In this document: positions 8,364-16,830 of the stretch, piece after piece
How the letters are laid out: the number at the start of each line of letters is the position of its first letter
Position numbering within the stretch: the stretch's first letter is position 1
Origin: Exilispira sp964581895
Lineage (GTDB): Bacteria > Spirochaetota > JAAYUW01
Assembly: GCA_964581895.1 (NCBI GenBank)
Contig: CAZOPR010000001.1
Span: 434,001-498,000 of the forward strand
Length of the DNA: 64,000 bases
Direction of reading: 5' to 3'
Position numbers and translations under genes: made by a program
The notes under the pieces: generated by a model
Told to the model about the DNA's origin: nothing
The model's database searches: none
What the model saw: the letters and a program-made list of their open reading frames with translations, nothing else

Positions 8364-10217
8364 TTATTTAAGATCTGTTTCTTTAAAATCCGCAATTAAG
8401 TGAAGTTGTTTTAATCTATTTTCTATCTTAAAAAAGGATTCTTCTTTTGATTTCTCAAAAAAATTAAATGATTCATCAATAGATTTAATCAAAATTCTTA
8501 AAAAATTTTCTTTATCTATCTTGCTATTGAAATCTACCTTGCTATTGAATTTATTATCAAAGTTTTTATTGTAATTTTCATCATTTTTTTCATAAAAAAT
8601 ATTTTTTATCTTTTTGATTTTTACTGGATTCTTCATCTTTTTCTTTTCATTTTCTCTATTTTCATTTACTTTATTTTCATTTCCCTTGTTTTCATCTACT
8701 GTATTTTCATTTCTATTATTTTCCTTTTTATTATTTTCTTTTTCCTTACTTGCATTTTCGCTATATTTATTTTCTTTTTCTGTGCTTTCATTTCCATAGT
8801 ATTTATCTTGTATTTCATTACATTCATTTTCGTTGTACTTTTTTTCTTTGTTTTTATTTTCTTCGTATAATAGAAAATCTATATCTATATCAGCAATGTT
8901 GATGAATCTTTTATCTGGAAAATTTTTATTAAAAATATTTTCATTTTTTTCAAGAATTGAAGACTTTCTTTTTTTGTTGCCATAGCTTAAAATAAGTGCT
9001 TCAAGATTCAGCTTTGATAATGCTGGATTTAGGTAATCCTGCCTTTTTAAGTAATAATTTATATCTATAGTTTCCTTACAATGATAGACAAGAGAATCAA
9101 AAGAGTTATCAAAACCAGATAGAATTATATTATCAGAAATTTCTGATGCAAATGAAATTGCGGCAAGACCAACATTTCCAAAAATAGGGATTTTGCATAA
9201 TGATAAAGTCTTACTAATGAATTTTGATAAAGGATTCACTGGCAGAAATGAATTTTTTTCACCATATGTAGTTGCAGGTAAAAGTCCAGTAAAAAATGCT
9301 AAATTTTGATGATTTTTGTATTTTTCAGGAATTTTATAAGTGCAAGAAATTTCAACTGCTAAAATTGAATTTTTTAAATCAGTTATACCTAAAAAATCAA
9401 GAAAATTTAGTGTTTGTGGATCAAGTGCTATTATAAGATCTGGTTCTATATTATTTTTAAGTAAAATTTTTAAGGCTGTATCAACAACAATTATATAGCA
9501 AGATTTTTCAATTTTTTTTATCAATTCAATACTTTTATTCAATGAAGGACCTGCACTTACAACCAGTGTGAAAATTTTATCATCATGGCAAATTTCAAGA
9601 GTATTCTGGATGTACTTCAAGTTTTCTATGGTATTTATAATTTGTTTTGGAAGCATTATAAAATGTGTTGCATAATCAGTTAAAAGTTCATTGAATTTTT
9701 GGGCGAAATATTCTAACAAAGTTGAATGTTTATGACCTAAAATTTCGTCATATTTTTCTAATTTAATATTTGCCGCAGGTTCAGAAAGAAAAAGAGGATT
9801 TTGACTTAAAAAATTTATTAAATAATCGATATCAGAGATAAATTTTATTAAAAAAATCTTTTCTTTATTTTTGATTATTTCATTTAAGTTGAAAGTTTGA
9901 AAAATTTCACCTAAAAAAGATAGATCTTCCAAAAAAATTATGGATAATTCTGGCTCTAAATTGCTTTGTTTAGAAAAGATTATAAAACTAAGTAAAGAGG
10001 TGAAAACAGCTAATTTGCTTTTTGATAAATCCTGTTTCATCTCTTTATCAAATTTTATATAAAATTTTCCTTTTGATTCAACTTCTATTATTTTTTCATC
10101 TTCTTTTACTTCAAATCTACTAAAATTGTTTTTATTTTTAAATAGATCGTAAAATGTTTGATATGAAAGTTTATCTTTGAAAAATCTTAAATTATCTTCA
10201 AAACTACTGTTTTGCAT
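8364..10217 (-). CDS. MAF/DUF115-family protein (putative motility-associated glycosyltransferase)
   Basis: A 617-residue protein with the DUF115 core at about residues 160-400: LVVSAGPSLNKSIELIKK, then VVDTALKILLKNNIEPDLIIALDP, the pattern of MptE-like and motility accessory factor (MAF) proteins that add nonulosonic acids to flagellin in some bacteria. Around residues 450-530 it carries an insertion of Asn, Glu and Lys built from degenerate five-residue units (VDENK, GNENK, VNENR), encoded by a 15-bp DNA repeat at about 8640-8870. Its start overlaps the end of the upstream foldase gene by 14 bases with no clear ribosome site, so translation is probably coupled. The flagellin role is inferred from the family only. 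Confidence 0.75.
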   Translation of the reverse strand: MQNSSFEDNLRFFKDKLSYQTFYDLFKNKNNFSRFEVKEDEKIIEVESKGKFYIKFDKEMKQDLSKSKLAVFTSLLSFIIFSKQSNLEPELSIIFLEDLSFLGEIFQTFNLNEIIKNKEKIFLIKFISDIDYLINFLSQNPLFLSEPAANIKLEKYDEILGHKHSTLLEYFAQKFNELLTDYATHFIMLPKQIINTIENLKYIQNTLEICHDDKIFTLVVSAGPSLNKSIELIKKIEKSCYIIVVDTALKILLKNNIEPDLIIALDPQTLNFLDFLGITDLKNSILAVEISCTYKIPEKYKNHQNLAFFTGLLPATTYGEKNSFLPVNPLSKFISKTLSLCKIPIFGNVGLAAISFASEISDNIILSGFDNSFDSLVYHCKETIDINYYLKRQDYLNPALSKLNLEALILSYGNKKRKSSILEKNENIFNKNFPDKRFINIADIDIDFLLYEENKNKEKKYNENECNEIQDKYYGNESTEKENKYSENASKEKENNKKENNRNENTVDENKGNENKVNENRENEKKKMKNPVKIKKIKNIFYEKNDENYNKNFDNKFNSKVDFNSKIDKENFLRILIKSIDESFNFFEKSKEESFFKIENRLKQLHLIADFKETDLK

Positions 10218-11619
10218 TCACAGGGCTATTTTTTGGATAAACTACTTTTGATTTATTCTGTAAAAATACTTTCAAATCATTTGAAAGAATATATTTAAAT
10301 ACTCCAATAACATCGCGGATGACATCGGTAAGTTTTTGCTCAAATAATTCTTTTGTACCTTTAGTTTTTTCAAGAACTTTCAATACGACAAAACCTTTAT
10401 CAAGTTTTATAGGTTTAGAGATTGCTCCGTTATTTAATATAACTAATTGATCATAAACATCGTTAGCACCTGAAAACTCGGATATACTGGTATTATTTTC
10501 ATCAATAATAGTTTGTCTGTAAGCAAATTCTCCTGTTTTAGAAGGTTTAAATCCAAATTCTTTTTCTATAGATTTTAAATCCCCTTTTGTATAATACTCA
10601 TATACTTTTTGAGCATTAGCTTTAGCTTTATCCAACAAAACAGCTTCATTAATCTGTGTATAATCCTGTAATACTTTTTCTCTTGTTTTAGGATCACTTA
10701 AAGTTGGGATATATGGAGGTTTAATGCATTTAATGATATGATAACCATATTCAGATTTGACTGGATCTGAAATCTCACCAGCTTTTGTAAGCTTAAATGC
10801 AGCATCTGAAAATTCTTTTACCATAGTTTTTCTGTCAAATATGCCAAGATCTCCACCAGTTGTTTTTGAACCTTCATCAATACTATATTTTAATACATAC
10901 TCGATAAATTTATTGGGATCTTGTTTCAATTCAATAGCTATTTTTTGAGCAGTTTCAAGATCTTTTACAAGTATATGAGCTGCTTGCATAACTTCATAGT
11001 TGGATTTGACGCTTGAATAATATTTTTCAAGTTCTTCATCAGAAACTTTATCCAATGGGATATAAAAATATTCAAATTTATATAAATCATGGGTAATATG
11101 AAAATATTTATCTAATTCAAAATTTGTTACAAAAACAGAGCCAAAGGCAAGATCATTTTCTAAAACCTCTCTACTTAAGTCAGTTTTAAATTTATTAAAA
11201 TAATAGATCTGCTGATCCTTTGATAATTTCGCAAAAGCAAATTCACCTTTTTCATCATAAAACATTCCACTATCTTTTATCTTCTGGTTTACTCTGGTAT
11301 TTGAAACTCTAATTTTATAGTCTAAAGTTGCCTGCTCTATTATTTTATCTTCGACAACCTGTTGTATAAAACTATTAAATATAAGTTGTTGATATTGTTC
11401 ATTTAAGTCTGGAATTCTCTGTTTCCAATATTCTAAGATTTGGTTATAGCTAAAACCAAGTTCTCTTGTCCAGTAAACTGGTTGTCCGTTCACAACAACA
11501 AGGGCATTAGAAGGAACGCCAGCGTTAGGGGTAAAGTAAATAACTCCAAAAACACCAAAACCAAGTATTACAACAACAGCAACAATATAAAATATTATTG
11601 TATTTGTCTTTTTTTTCAT
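10204..11619 (-). CDS. Membrane-anchored PpiC/SurA-type peptidyl-prolyl isomerase
   Basis: A 471-residue protein with one N-terminal membrane segment (about residues 8-30, rich in I, V and F) and then a periplasmic region of SurA/PrsA/PpiD type. The SurA-like N-domain is about residues 40-200. The parvulin domain is about 205-310, with YEVMQAAHILVKDLETAQKIA, GGDLGIFDRKTMVKEFSDAAFKL and SEYGYHIIKCI. It should help fold or export envelope proteins. AAGGATAA precedes the ATG. It follows mntP by about 165 bases and overlaps the MAF-like gene downstream. Exact orthology (SurA, PpiD or PrsA) cannot be set from sequence alone. Confidence 0.88.
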   Translation of the reverse strand: MKKKTNTIIFYIVAVVVILGFGVFGVIYFTPNAGVPSNALVVVNGQPVYWTRELGFSYNQILEYWKQRIPDLNEQYQQLIFNSFIQQVVEDKIIEQATLDYKIRVSNTRVNQKIKDSGMFYDEKGEFAFAKLSKDQQIYYFNKFKTDLSREVLENDLAFGSVFVTNFELDKYFHITHDLYKFEYFYIPLDKVSDEELEKYYSSVKSNYEVMQAAHILVKDLETAQKIAIELKQDPNKFIEYVLKYSIDEGSKTTGGDLGIFDRKTMVKEFSDAAFKLTKAGEISDPVKSEYGYHIIKCIKPPYIPTLSDPKTREKVLQDYTQINEAVLLDKAKANAQKVYEYYTKGDLKSIEKEFGFKPSKTGEFAYRQTIIDENNTSISEFSGANDVYDQLVILNNGAISKPIKLDKGFVVLKVLEKTKGTKELFEQKLTDVIRDVIGVFKYILSNDLKVFLQNKSKVVYPKNSPVNAKQ

Positions 11620-11637
11620 AGGTTATCCTTAATCTTC

Positions 11638-11667
11638 TGTATAAGTTATATATAAATCAAGACTCAA
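11638..11667 (-). promoter_or_regulatory. Possible sigma70-type promoter for the foldase gene
   Basis: On the minus strand TTGAGT (-35, bases 11667-11662) is followed after 18 bases by TATACA (-10, 11643-11638). Transcription would start about 12 bases before the ATG at 11619, leaving just enough room for the AAGGATAA ribosome site. In such AT-rich DNA a chance match is possible. Confidence 0.4.
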
Positions 11668-11784
11668 ATTAAGACAGATGGTAAAAAAGTCAACTAAAAC
11701 CTAAATTTCTTTTCTTTATTTTAAGTAGTGATCAAATCAAATCAATATGCACAGCAATGCTAATATTGGTGAAGTTCAATTTTT

Positions 11785-12357
11785 TTATTTTAAGTGGTTT
11801 ATTAAAATTTTAATACCAATACCGATTAATACTATCCCACCAAATACTTCAAGTTTGTTTTCAAAAAGATGTCCTAAGGTTTTGCCTATCCTAACTCCAA
11901 TCGCTGAAACTGTAAAAGTAATTATTCCTATAATAAAAGCAGAGAAAAATATAGATACATTAAGAAGTGATAAAGATATTCCTATAGCAAGAGCATCAAG
12001 CGAAGTTGCAATGGCTAAGATAAAAAGTTCATAAAATGAAAAAATTTTGTTTTCTTTTTTTTCATCTTCTTTCAAAAAGAGTGATTCGTATATCATTTTG
12101 CAGCCTACAATTAACAAAATGCCAAGAATAACATAATGATCCCATTTCTCAATATATCGCATTATTCCTTTACCAGCTAACCAGCCTATTGTAGGCATCA
12201 AAGCCTGAAAAAAGCCAAAAAATAAAGCAACTCTCATAGTATACTTAAATGCAGCAGATATCTTCAATGTTTTTATTGTTGAGCCAGAAGCTACCGCTAC
12301 TGCAAAGGCATCTAAAGATAAACTTAAAGCAATCAAAATTAATGTAATCAAATTCAT
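11785..12357 (-). CDS. mntP: Manganese efflux pump MntP
   Basis: A 190-residue inner-membrane protein with six predicted hydrophobic segments. It has the two family motifs LSLDAFAVAVASG (about residues 13-25) and TSLDALAIG (about 116-124), whose Asp residues lie in the membrane and bind the metal. These mark the MntP (DUF204) family that exports Mn2+. It lies 21 bases downstream of the symporter gene, so the two are likely co-transcribed. A yybP-ykoY manganese riboswitch, common before mntP elsewhere, is not visible here. Confidence 0.93.
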   Translation of the reverse strand: MNLITLILIALSLSLDAFAVAVASGSTIKTLKISAAFKYTMRVALFFGFFQALMPTIGWLAGKGIMRYIEKWDHYVILGILLIVGCKMIYESLFLKEDEKKENKIFSFYELFILAIATSLDALAIGISLSLLNVSIFFSAFIIGIITFTVSAIGVRIGKTLGHLFENKLEVFGGIVLIGIGIKILINHLK

Positions 12358-12378
12358 GATTCTAATCTTCCTTAAATA

Positions 12379-13608
12379 TTAAATTTGATCTTTATAATCC
12401 TGAATAAATGCAGTGTGTAGATATTTTTCAGAGACTAAATAATTTATAAAAATTATAGAGGAGGATGTTATAAAAGAAGAAACTCTTGCAAAGATAAAAA
12501 GTCCTGCTGCAAATAAAGCTCTCATATCCAAAGGTAATGTTTCTGATATTGAAAGAAAAAGAACAACAGCAGGAAGTTCGGGGTAGGGGAAACCATCTTT
12601 AACAAAAAATAAAAGTAACATACCTAAAAATAATGGTAAAATTTCAAAAAATGACAGGCTAACCTGTTGGATCTGTAAGATATAGAAAAATCCTATAATA
12701 GAAGTTATAGCTATTCCATCAATGTTAAATATTAAACCTAAAGACGAATAAATTGAAGATATTGTTCTATTTATTCCTAAATTTTTTTCGATATGAAAGA
12801 TAATATTTTGATAATTTGTAACTGGTGAGCCTGTTGCAAATCCAGAAATTTGAGCACCTAAAACACTCTTAAAATAATGTGCAGGATTTTTTTTCAACCA
12901 AAAATATATTAAGAAAAATGGAACTAAATATACCTGAAAGACAAGTGAAAAAAGCATTACAATTAGCGGTTTTACTAAAAATATAAAATTTGCTGTTTGC
13001 TTTATTGTGTTTGCAAGACCAAAGCCAATAAAAAAAGTAGAAAATGAAAAAATTTCAATAAGATAGAGATTTATATAATCTAAGATTTCTTCAATTGATT
13101 TGGTTAAGTTTAAGAAAACTTCTCCTCTTTTAACAGCATAATAGATGGCAATACCAACAAACATAGCAATTAAAAATGTCGGGAAAATCTGATAAATATT
13201 TATTGAGAATAAATCTGAAAAGCTTTTTGGAATGTAAGATATTATTGTATCGAAAATTGAATTGAATTCAACTAAAGCTGGAGTCTTTGTGTCAAATAAA
13301 TCTATTTGATAACCAGGTTTTACTAAGACTGAAAATACTATAGCTTGAATTGTCGCGATTAATCCAGATAAAAATGTGAATAGAAAAAACAAAGGGAAAA
13401 TTTTACCAGTTTTTCCAGTATCTTTAAGGCTAGAAAAGGCGATAATTATAGAAATAAAGATGTAAGGCTTGACAATAAAAGTCAACATTCTTATAAAGAT
13501 TTGTTCAATTGTTTGGCATATTTTATATAAAACTGGAATATAAGGAATAATGAGTCCCAATATAAAACCTAAGATTATAAATATCAATATTTTAGAAGAA
13601 ATCTTCAT
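12379..13608 (-). CDS. Divergent SDF-family (dicarboxylate/amino acid:cation) symporter
   Basis: A 409-residue integral membrane protein with the length and hydrophobic pattern of GltP/DctA-type symporters. The motifs are altered. The NMDGTA motif of helix 7 reads NIDGIAI. The serine-rich hairpin SSSATLP is represented by GFATGSPVTNYQ. The substrate region of helix 8 reads ARVSSFITSSSII, lacking the Asp (DRxxT) that binds the amino group of amino-acid substrates. A GGGGG-rich ribosome site precedes the ATG. It heads the minus-strand run that continues with mntP. I infer Na+- or H+-coupled uptake of an organic acid rather than of an amino acid, with modest confidence. Confidence 0.78.
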   Translation of the reverse strand: MKISSKILIFIILGFILGLIIPYIPVLYKICQTIEQIFIRMLTFIVKPYIFISIIIAFSSLKDTGKTGKIFPLFFLFTFLSGLIATIQAIVFSVLVKPGYQIDLFDTKTPALVEFNSIFDTIISYIPKSFSDLFSINIYQIFPTFLIAMFVGIAIYYAVKRGEVFLNLTKSIEEILDYINLYLIEIFSFSTFFIGFGLANTIKQTANFIFLVKPLIVMLFSLVFQVYLVPFFLIYFWLKKNPAHYFKSVLGAQISGFATGSPVTNYQNIIFHIEKNLGINRTISSIYSSLGLIFNIDGIAITSIIGFFYILQIQQVSLSFFEILPLFLGMLLLFFVKDGFPYPELPAVVLFLSISETLPLDMRALFAAGLFIFARVSSFITSSSIIFINYLVSEKYLHTAFIQDYKDQI

Positions 13609-13690
13609 TTATCCCCCTTTTATCTTTTTAATACTTTCAACTTTGTAAGAAACGATATAAATTAATTGTAACTTTTTTATTATAAATCAA

Positions 13691-13800
13691 GAAAAATTTT
13701 GAAAATTGCGTAGCAAATTTTGAAAGTTAGCAGTGAATTTTGAAAGTTAGCAGTGAATTTTGAAAGTTAGCAGTGAATTTTGAAAAATTGGTAGCAAGTT
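13691..13800. repeat. 20-bp tandem repeat array in a divergent spacer
   Basis: Three perfect head-to-tail copies of TGAAAGTTAGCAGTGAATTT occupy 13721-13740, 13741-13760 and 13761-13780. Degenerate copies flank them on both sides (13691-13720, and 13781-13800 with GGTAGCAAG). The left flank holds the dispersed 21-bp element also found at 17486-17506. The array sits between the divergent symporter gene and the P-loop gene. There are no spacers between the copies, so it is not a CRISPR array. Confidence 0.95.
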
Positions 13801-13897
13801 GAGTAAAAAGTATTGAAAAAACAAAATTTAGAAAAATAGTTTCTTGACTTTTTATTTTGATTTATAAATATTTGACTAAGGAAAAAAGGATAACTTT

Positions 13898-14611
13898 GTG
13901 ATTTTCCAAAATGATAAAAGAATTCGAATAATAAGCGGGCATTATGGCGTTGGTAAATCCGAATTCGCTTCCAACTATGCCTTAAAGCTTATAAAGTCTA
14001 AAAAAAACAGAGAAAAAATCGCAATAGTGGATATCGATATAGTAAATCCATATTTTACAACGAGAGGGATAAAAGATTTCTTAAATAAACATAATATTGA
14101 AATAATTGGACCTTCAAAGGAAGCTACAAATGCTGATTTACCAGCCATTCCAAGAGAGATAGATTCTGTTTTTTTCGATGATAATTATGATGTTATAGTT
14201 GATTTAGGTGGAGATGCTGCTGGTTCCAAGGTTATTGGAAGATATAGTCATAATCTTGAAAATTTTGGTTATGATTTTTATTATCTTGTCAATGTCAATA
14301 GACCATTTTCAGAAGATTTCGATGGAGTCTATGAATATTTATTAGATATTCAAAATGCTTCAAGACTTAAAGCTACTGCAATTGTTAATTCAACCCATCT
14401 ACTTTATGATACAACTTTAGAAGAGATTAAAAAAGGAGATGATATTTGCAAAAAGCTTTCGGATAAATTATCTATTCCGTATAGATATGTTGTTATTCCA
14501 GATTGGTTGATAAAAAATGAAGAAAATATTAAAGAAAAGTTTTTTGCACAGGATATTTTTGATTTAAATATTACATTAAGACCAGTATGGTTATCAAATG
14601 AAAATTTATGA
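13898..14611 (+). CDS. P-loop NTPase of CobQ/ParA-like type, next to vor genes
   Basis: A 237-residue soluble protein starting with GTG after AAAGGATAA. The Walker A motif GHYGVGKS is at residues 14-21, VDIDIVNPYFTTRG follows at about 48-61, and VDLGGDAAGS acts as the Walker B-like strand. This resembles SIMIBI-class ATPases of the CobQ/MinD/ParA group, but the deviant Walker A lysine near the start of the P-loop is absent. It ends 108 bases before the ferredoxin gene of the vor cluster and points the same way. A part in maturing or tuning the oxidoreductase is possible, but I know of no proven function. Confidence 0.72.
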   Translation: MIFQNDKRIRIISGHYGVGKSEFASNYALKLIKSKKNREKIAIVDIDIVNPYFTTRGIKDFLNKHNIEIIGPSKEATNADLPAIPREIDSVFFDDNYDVIVDLGGDAAGSKVIGRYSHNLENFGYDFYYLVNVNRPFSEDFDGVYEYLLDIQNASRLKATAIVNSTHLLYDTTLEEIKKGDDICKKLSDKLSIPYRYVVIPDWLIKNEENIKEKFFAQDIFDLNITLRPVWLSNENL

Positions 14612-14719
14612 CTTTTAATTTTTTATTAATTTTATTTTATAAATTTTATTTTTTTATTAATTTAATGCATTCAGATGGTTTTTAATAGAAATAATTTTAT
14701 AAAAACTTTAGGAGGAATC

Positions 14720-14938
14720 ATGCCAAAAGGTAAAGTTACCTTTAATACAGAGCTATGCAAAGGTTGCGAACTCTGTACCACAGTTTGCCCTGTGAAAATA
14801 GTCGTTATGGATTTCACAAGGATGAATACTAAAGGATATCATCTTGCAACTGTAAATGATATGGATAAATGCACAGCTTGTGGAAGTTGTGCAAAAATTT
14901 GCCCGGATTCTGTTATTACCGTTGAAAGAATTGATTAA
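14720..14938 (+). CDS. vorD: 2-oxoacid:ferredoxin oxidoreductase, delta (ferredoxin-like) subunit
   Basis: A 72-residue protein with two [4Fe-4S] motifs, CKGCELCTTVCP and CTACGSCAKICP, the bacterial 2[4Fe-4S] ferredoxin pattern. It transfers electrons within the oxidoreductase encoded by the next three genes. GGAGG lies before the ATG at 14720; a longer frame starting at 14675 would add 15 residues without a ribosome site. The order delta, alpha, beta, gamma with tight spacing marks one operon. Confidence 0.9.
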   Translation: MPKGKVTFNTELCKGCELCTTVCPVKIVVMDFTRMNTKGYHLATVNDMDKCTACGSCAKICPDSVITVERID

Positions 14939-14982
14939 AACTTATTGAATTATACTTATTGAATTAGAAGGAGAATTAAAAA

Positions 14983-16056
14983 ATGGGAAAAAAGATTCTG
15001 ATGAAAGGTAATGAAGCTGTTGCTGAAGCAGCTATTAGGGCTGGTTGTAAATATTTTTTTGGATATCCTATCACTCCACAAAATGAAATACCTGAATATA
15101 TGTCAAGAGAACTTCCTAAAAGAGGGGGGGTCTACTTACAGGCAGAAGCTGAGTTTGCAGCTGCGAATATGCTTTACGGCGCTGCAGGTTCTGGAGTAAG
15201 AGTCATGACTTCTTCTTCATCACCTGGCATATCTTTGATGGCAGAAGGTATATCTTATATGGTAGGAGCACAACTACCCTGTGTCATCGTAAATATGGTT
15301 AGAGGTGGTCCTGGTCTTGGAAATATTGCTCCTGCACAATCTGATTATATGCAAGCAGTTAAAGGAATGTGTCATGGTGATGTTCATCTTATAGTTTTAG
15401 CACCATCATCAGTTCAAGAAGCAGTGGATTTGATGTATGATGCATTTGATATTGCTGATTTGTATAGAAATCCAGTTTTAGTCCTTGGTGATGGGATGAT
15501 TGGGCAGATGATGGAACCAGTAGAATTTAAAGAATCAACAAATAAAAATCTTCCATTGAAAACTTGGGCAACAACTGGAACAAGAAATTCACCTGATGGG
15601 AAAAGAAGAATTATAAATTCACTATCTATAGAACCAGAAGACTTAGAAAACCTAAATATTGAAATCCAAAAAAAATACAAAACAGTAGTTGAAAAAGAAA
15701 TCAGATATGAAGAATATAAGATGTCAAAAGATTTAGATATAATTTTTGCTTCTTACGGAACAACTTCAAGGATTACAAAATATGTTATTAAAAAATTAGA
15801 AGAGGATGGTATTAAAGCAGGTTTAATAAGACCTATCACTTTATGGCCTTTCCCTTCAAAAATCTTTGAAAATTGGGCTGAAAATTCTAAAGCTAAATTT
15901 TTCTTAACAGTCGAAATGTCTGCAGGTCAGATGGTCGAAGATGTTAAATTATCAATAAATGGTAAGAAACCTGTTTATTTTTATGGTAGAACTGGTGGAA
16001 TGGTTCCAGAACCAAAAGAAATAATAGATTATGCTAAATCTTTACTTAAAAAATAA
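14983..16056 (+). CDS. vorB: 2-oxoacid:ferredoxin oxidoreductase, alpha subunit (VorB/KorA type)
   Basis: A 357-residue protein with the pyrimidine-binding half of the TPP enzyme: GNEAVAEAAIRAGCKYFFGYPITPQNE at the N-terminus, then TSSSSPGISLMAEG, and a C-terminal transketolase-like domain II (FASYGTTSR, GLIRPITLWPFP). The enzyme oxidatively decarboxylates a 2-oxoacid with CoA to acyl-CoA, CO2 and reduced ferredoxin. Small four-subunit enzymes of this form act on branched-chain 2-oxoacids (VOR) or 2-oxoglutarate (KOR). I favour VOR given ilvE and the amino-acid fermentation setting, but the sequence does not decide it. Confidence 0.88.
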   Translation: MGKKILMKGNEAVAEAAIRAGCKYFFGYPITPQNEIPEYMSRELPKRGGVYLQAEAEFAAANMLYGAAGSGVRVMTSSSSPGISLMAEGISYMVGAQLPCVIVNMVRGGPGLGNIAPAQSDYMQAVKGMCHGDVHLIVLAPSSVQEAVDLMYDAFDIADLYRNPVLVLGDGMIGQMMEPVEFKESTNKNLPLKTWATTGTRNSPDGKRRIINSLSIEPEDLENLNIEIQKKYKTVVEKEIRYEEYKMSKDLDIIFASYGTTSRITKYVIKKLEEDGIKAGLIRPITLWPFPSKIFENWAENSKAKFFLTVEMSAGQMVEDVKLSINGKKPVYFYGRTGGMVPEPKEIIDYAKSLLKK

Positions 16057-16071
16057 AATAGAGGAAATAAA

Positions 16072-16830
16072 ATGGGAAAAATAGTTTATGAAAAATCTAA
16101 AGGTTTGACAGATGTTCCTCTTCATTATTGTCCTGGTTGTTTACATGGAATAATCCATAAATTAGTTGCTGAAACTTTAGTTGAACTTAATGTCCTTGAT
16201 AGAACAATTGGAGTTGCACCTGTTGGATGTGCTGTTTTTGCATATAAATACTTTAATTGCGATATGCATGAAGCAGCTCATGGTAGAGCCCCAGCAGTTG
16301 CCACAGGTATTAAAAGAGCAGTCCCAGACTCAGTCGTTTTTACATATCAAGGGGATGGGGATCTTGCTTCTATCGGAACAGGAGATATTGTTCATGCTGC
16401 ACATAGAGGGGAAAAGATTACGACTATTTTTGTTAATAATGCAATATATGGAATGACTGGTGGTCAGATGGCACCTACTACCTTACCTGGTCAAAAGACA
16501 ACTACCTCTCCTTATGGAAGAGACCCTGCTCATTGTGGTTTCCCTTATAGAGTTTCAGAGATGCTTTCAACAATACCATCTACAGCATTTATTGCTCGTG
16601 TCGCAGTATATGATATAGCTCATCTTACAAAAGCCAAAGCCGCAATTAAAAAAGCCTTTCAAATGCAAATTGAAGGTAAGGGTTTTACATTGGTTGAGGT
16701 TTTATCTACCTGTCCAACTAACTGGGGATTAACTCCAGTTGAGTCGCTTAAATGGCTTAAAGAAAATATGGAACCATACTATCCTCTCGGGATATATAAA
16801 GATGTATCTTCAAATGAAGGAGGAAACTAA
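16072..16830 (+). CDS. vorA: 2-oxoacid:ferredoxin oxidoreductase, beta subunit (TPP-binding)
   Basis: A 252-residue subunit holding the TPP pyrophosphate site GDGDLASIGTGDIVHAA with the second ligand at NNAIYGMTGGQMAPTT. Cysteines in HYCPGCLHG and PVGCAV, plus one in FNCDMHE, are as expected for this subunit of ferredoxin-linked oxidoreductases. It follows vorB by 15 bases. Its stop overlaps the start of the gamma gene by one base, showing translational coupling. Confidence 0.9.
   Translation: MGKIVYEKSKGLTDVPLHYCPGCLHGIIHKLVAETLVELNVLDRTIGVAPVGCAVFAYKYFNCDMHEAAHGRAPAVATGIKRAVPDSVVFTYQGDGDLASIGTGDIVHAAHRGEKITTIFVNNAIYGMTGGQMAPTTLPGQKTTTSPYGRDPAHCGFPYRVSEMLSTIPSTAFIARVAVYDIAHLTKAKAAIKKAFQMQIEGKGFTLVEVLSTCPTNWGLTPVESLKWLKENMEPYYPLGIYKDVSSNEGGN

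Noticed and set aside
8614..8799. A plus-strand open frame rich in Phe and Ser
   Set aside because: It is the reverse of the 15-bp repeat in the MAF-like gene on the other strand and has no ribosome site or likely function.
11747..12034. Plus-strand open frame of 95 codons
   Set aside because: It is antisense to mntP, whose membrane motifs are clear.
12358..12378. A manganese (yybP-ykoY) riboswitch for mntP
   Set aside because: Only 21 bases separate mntP from the symporter gene and no such motif is visible before either gene.
13721..13780. CRISPR array
   Set aside because: The 20-bp copies abut each other with no spacers, and no cas gene is present.
13844..13872. Promoter for the P-loop gene (TTGACT with TATAAA)
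   Set aside because: The spacing is only 13 bases, and the 17-base alternative AAATAT is poor. It is left unassigned.
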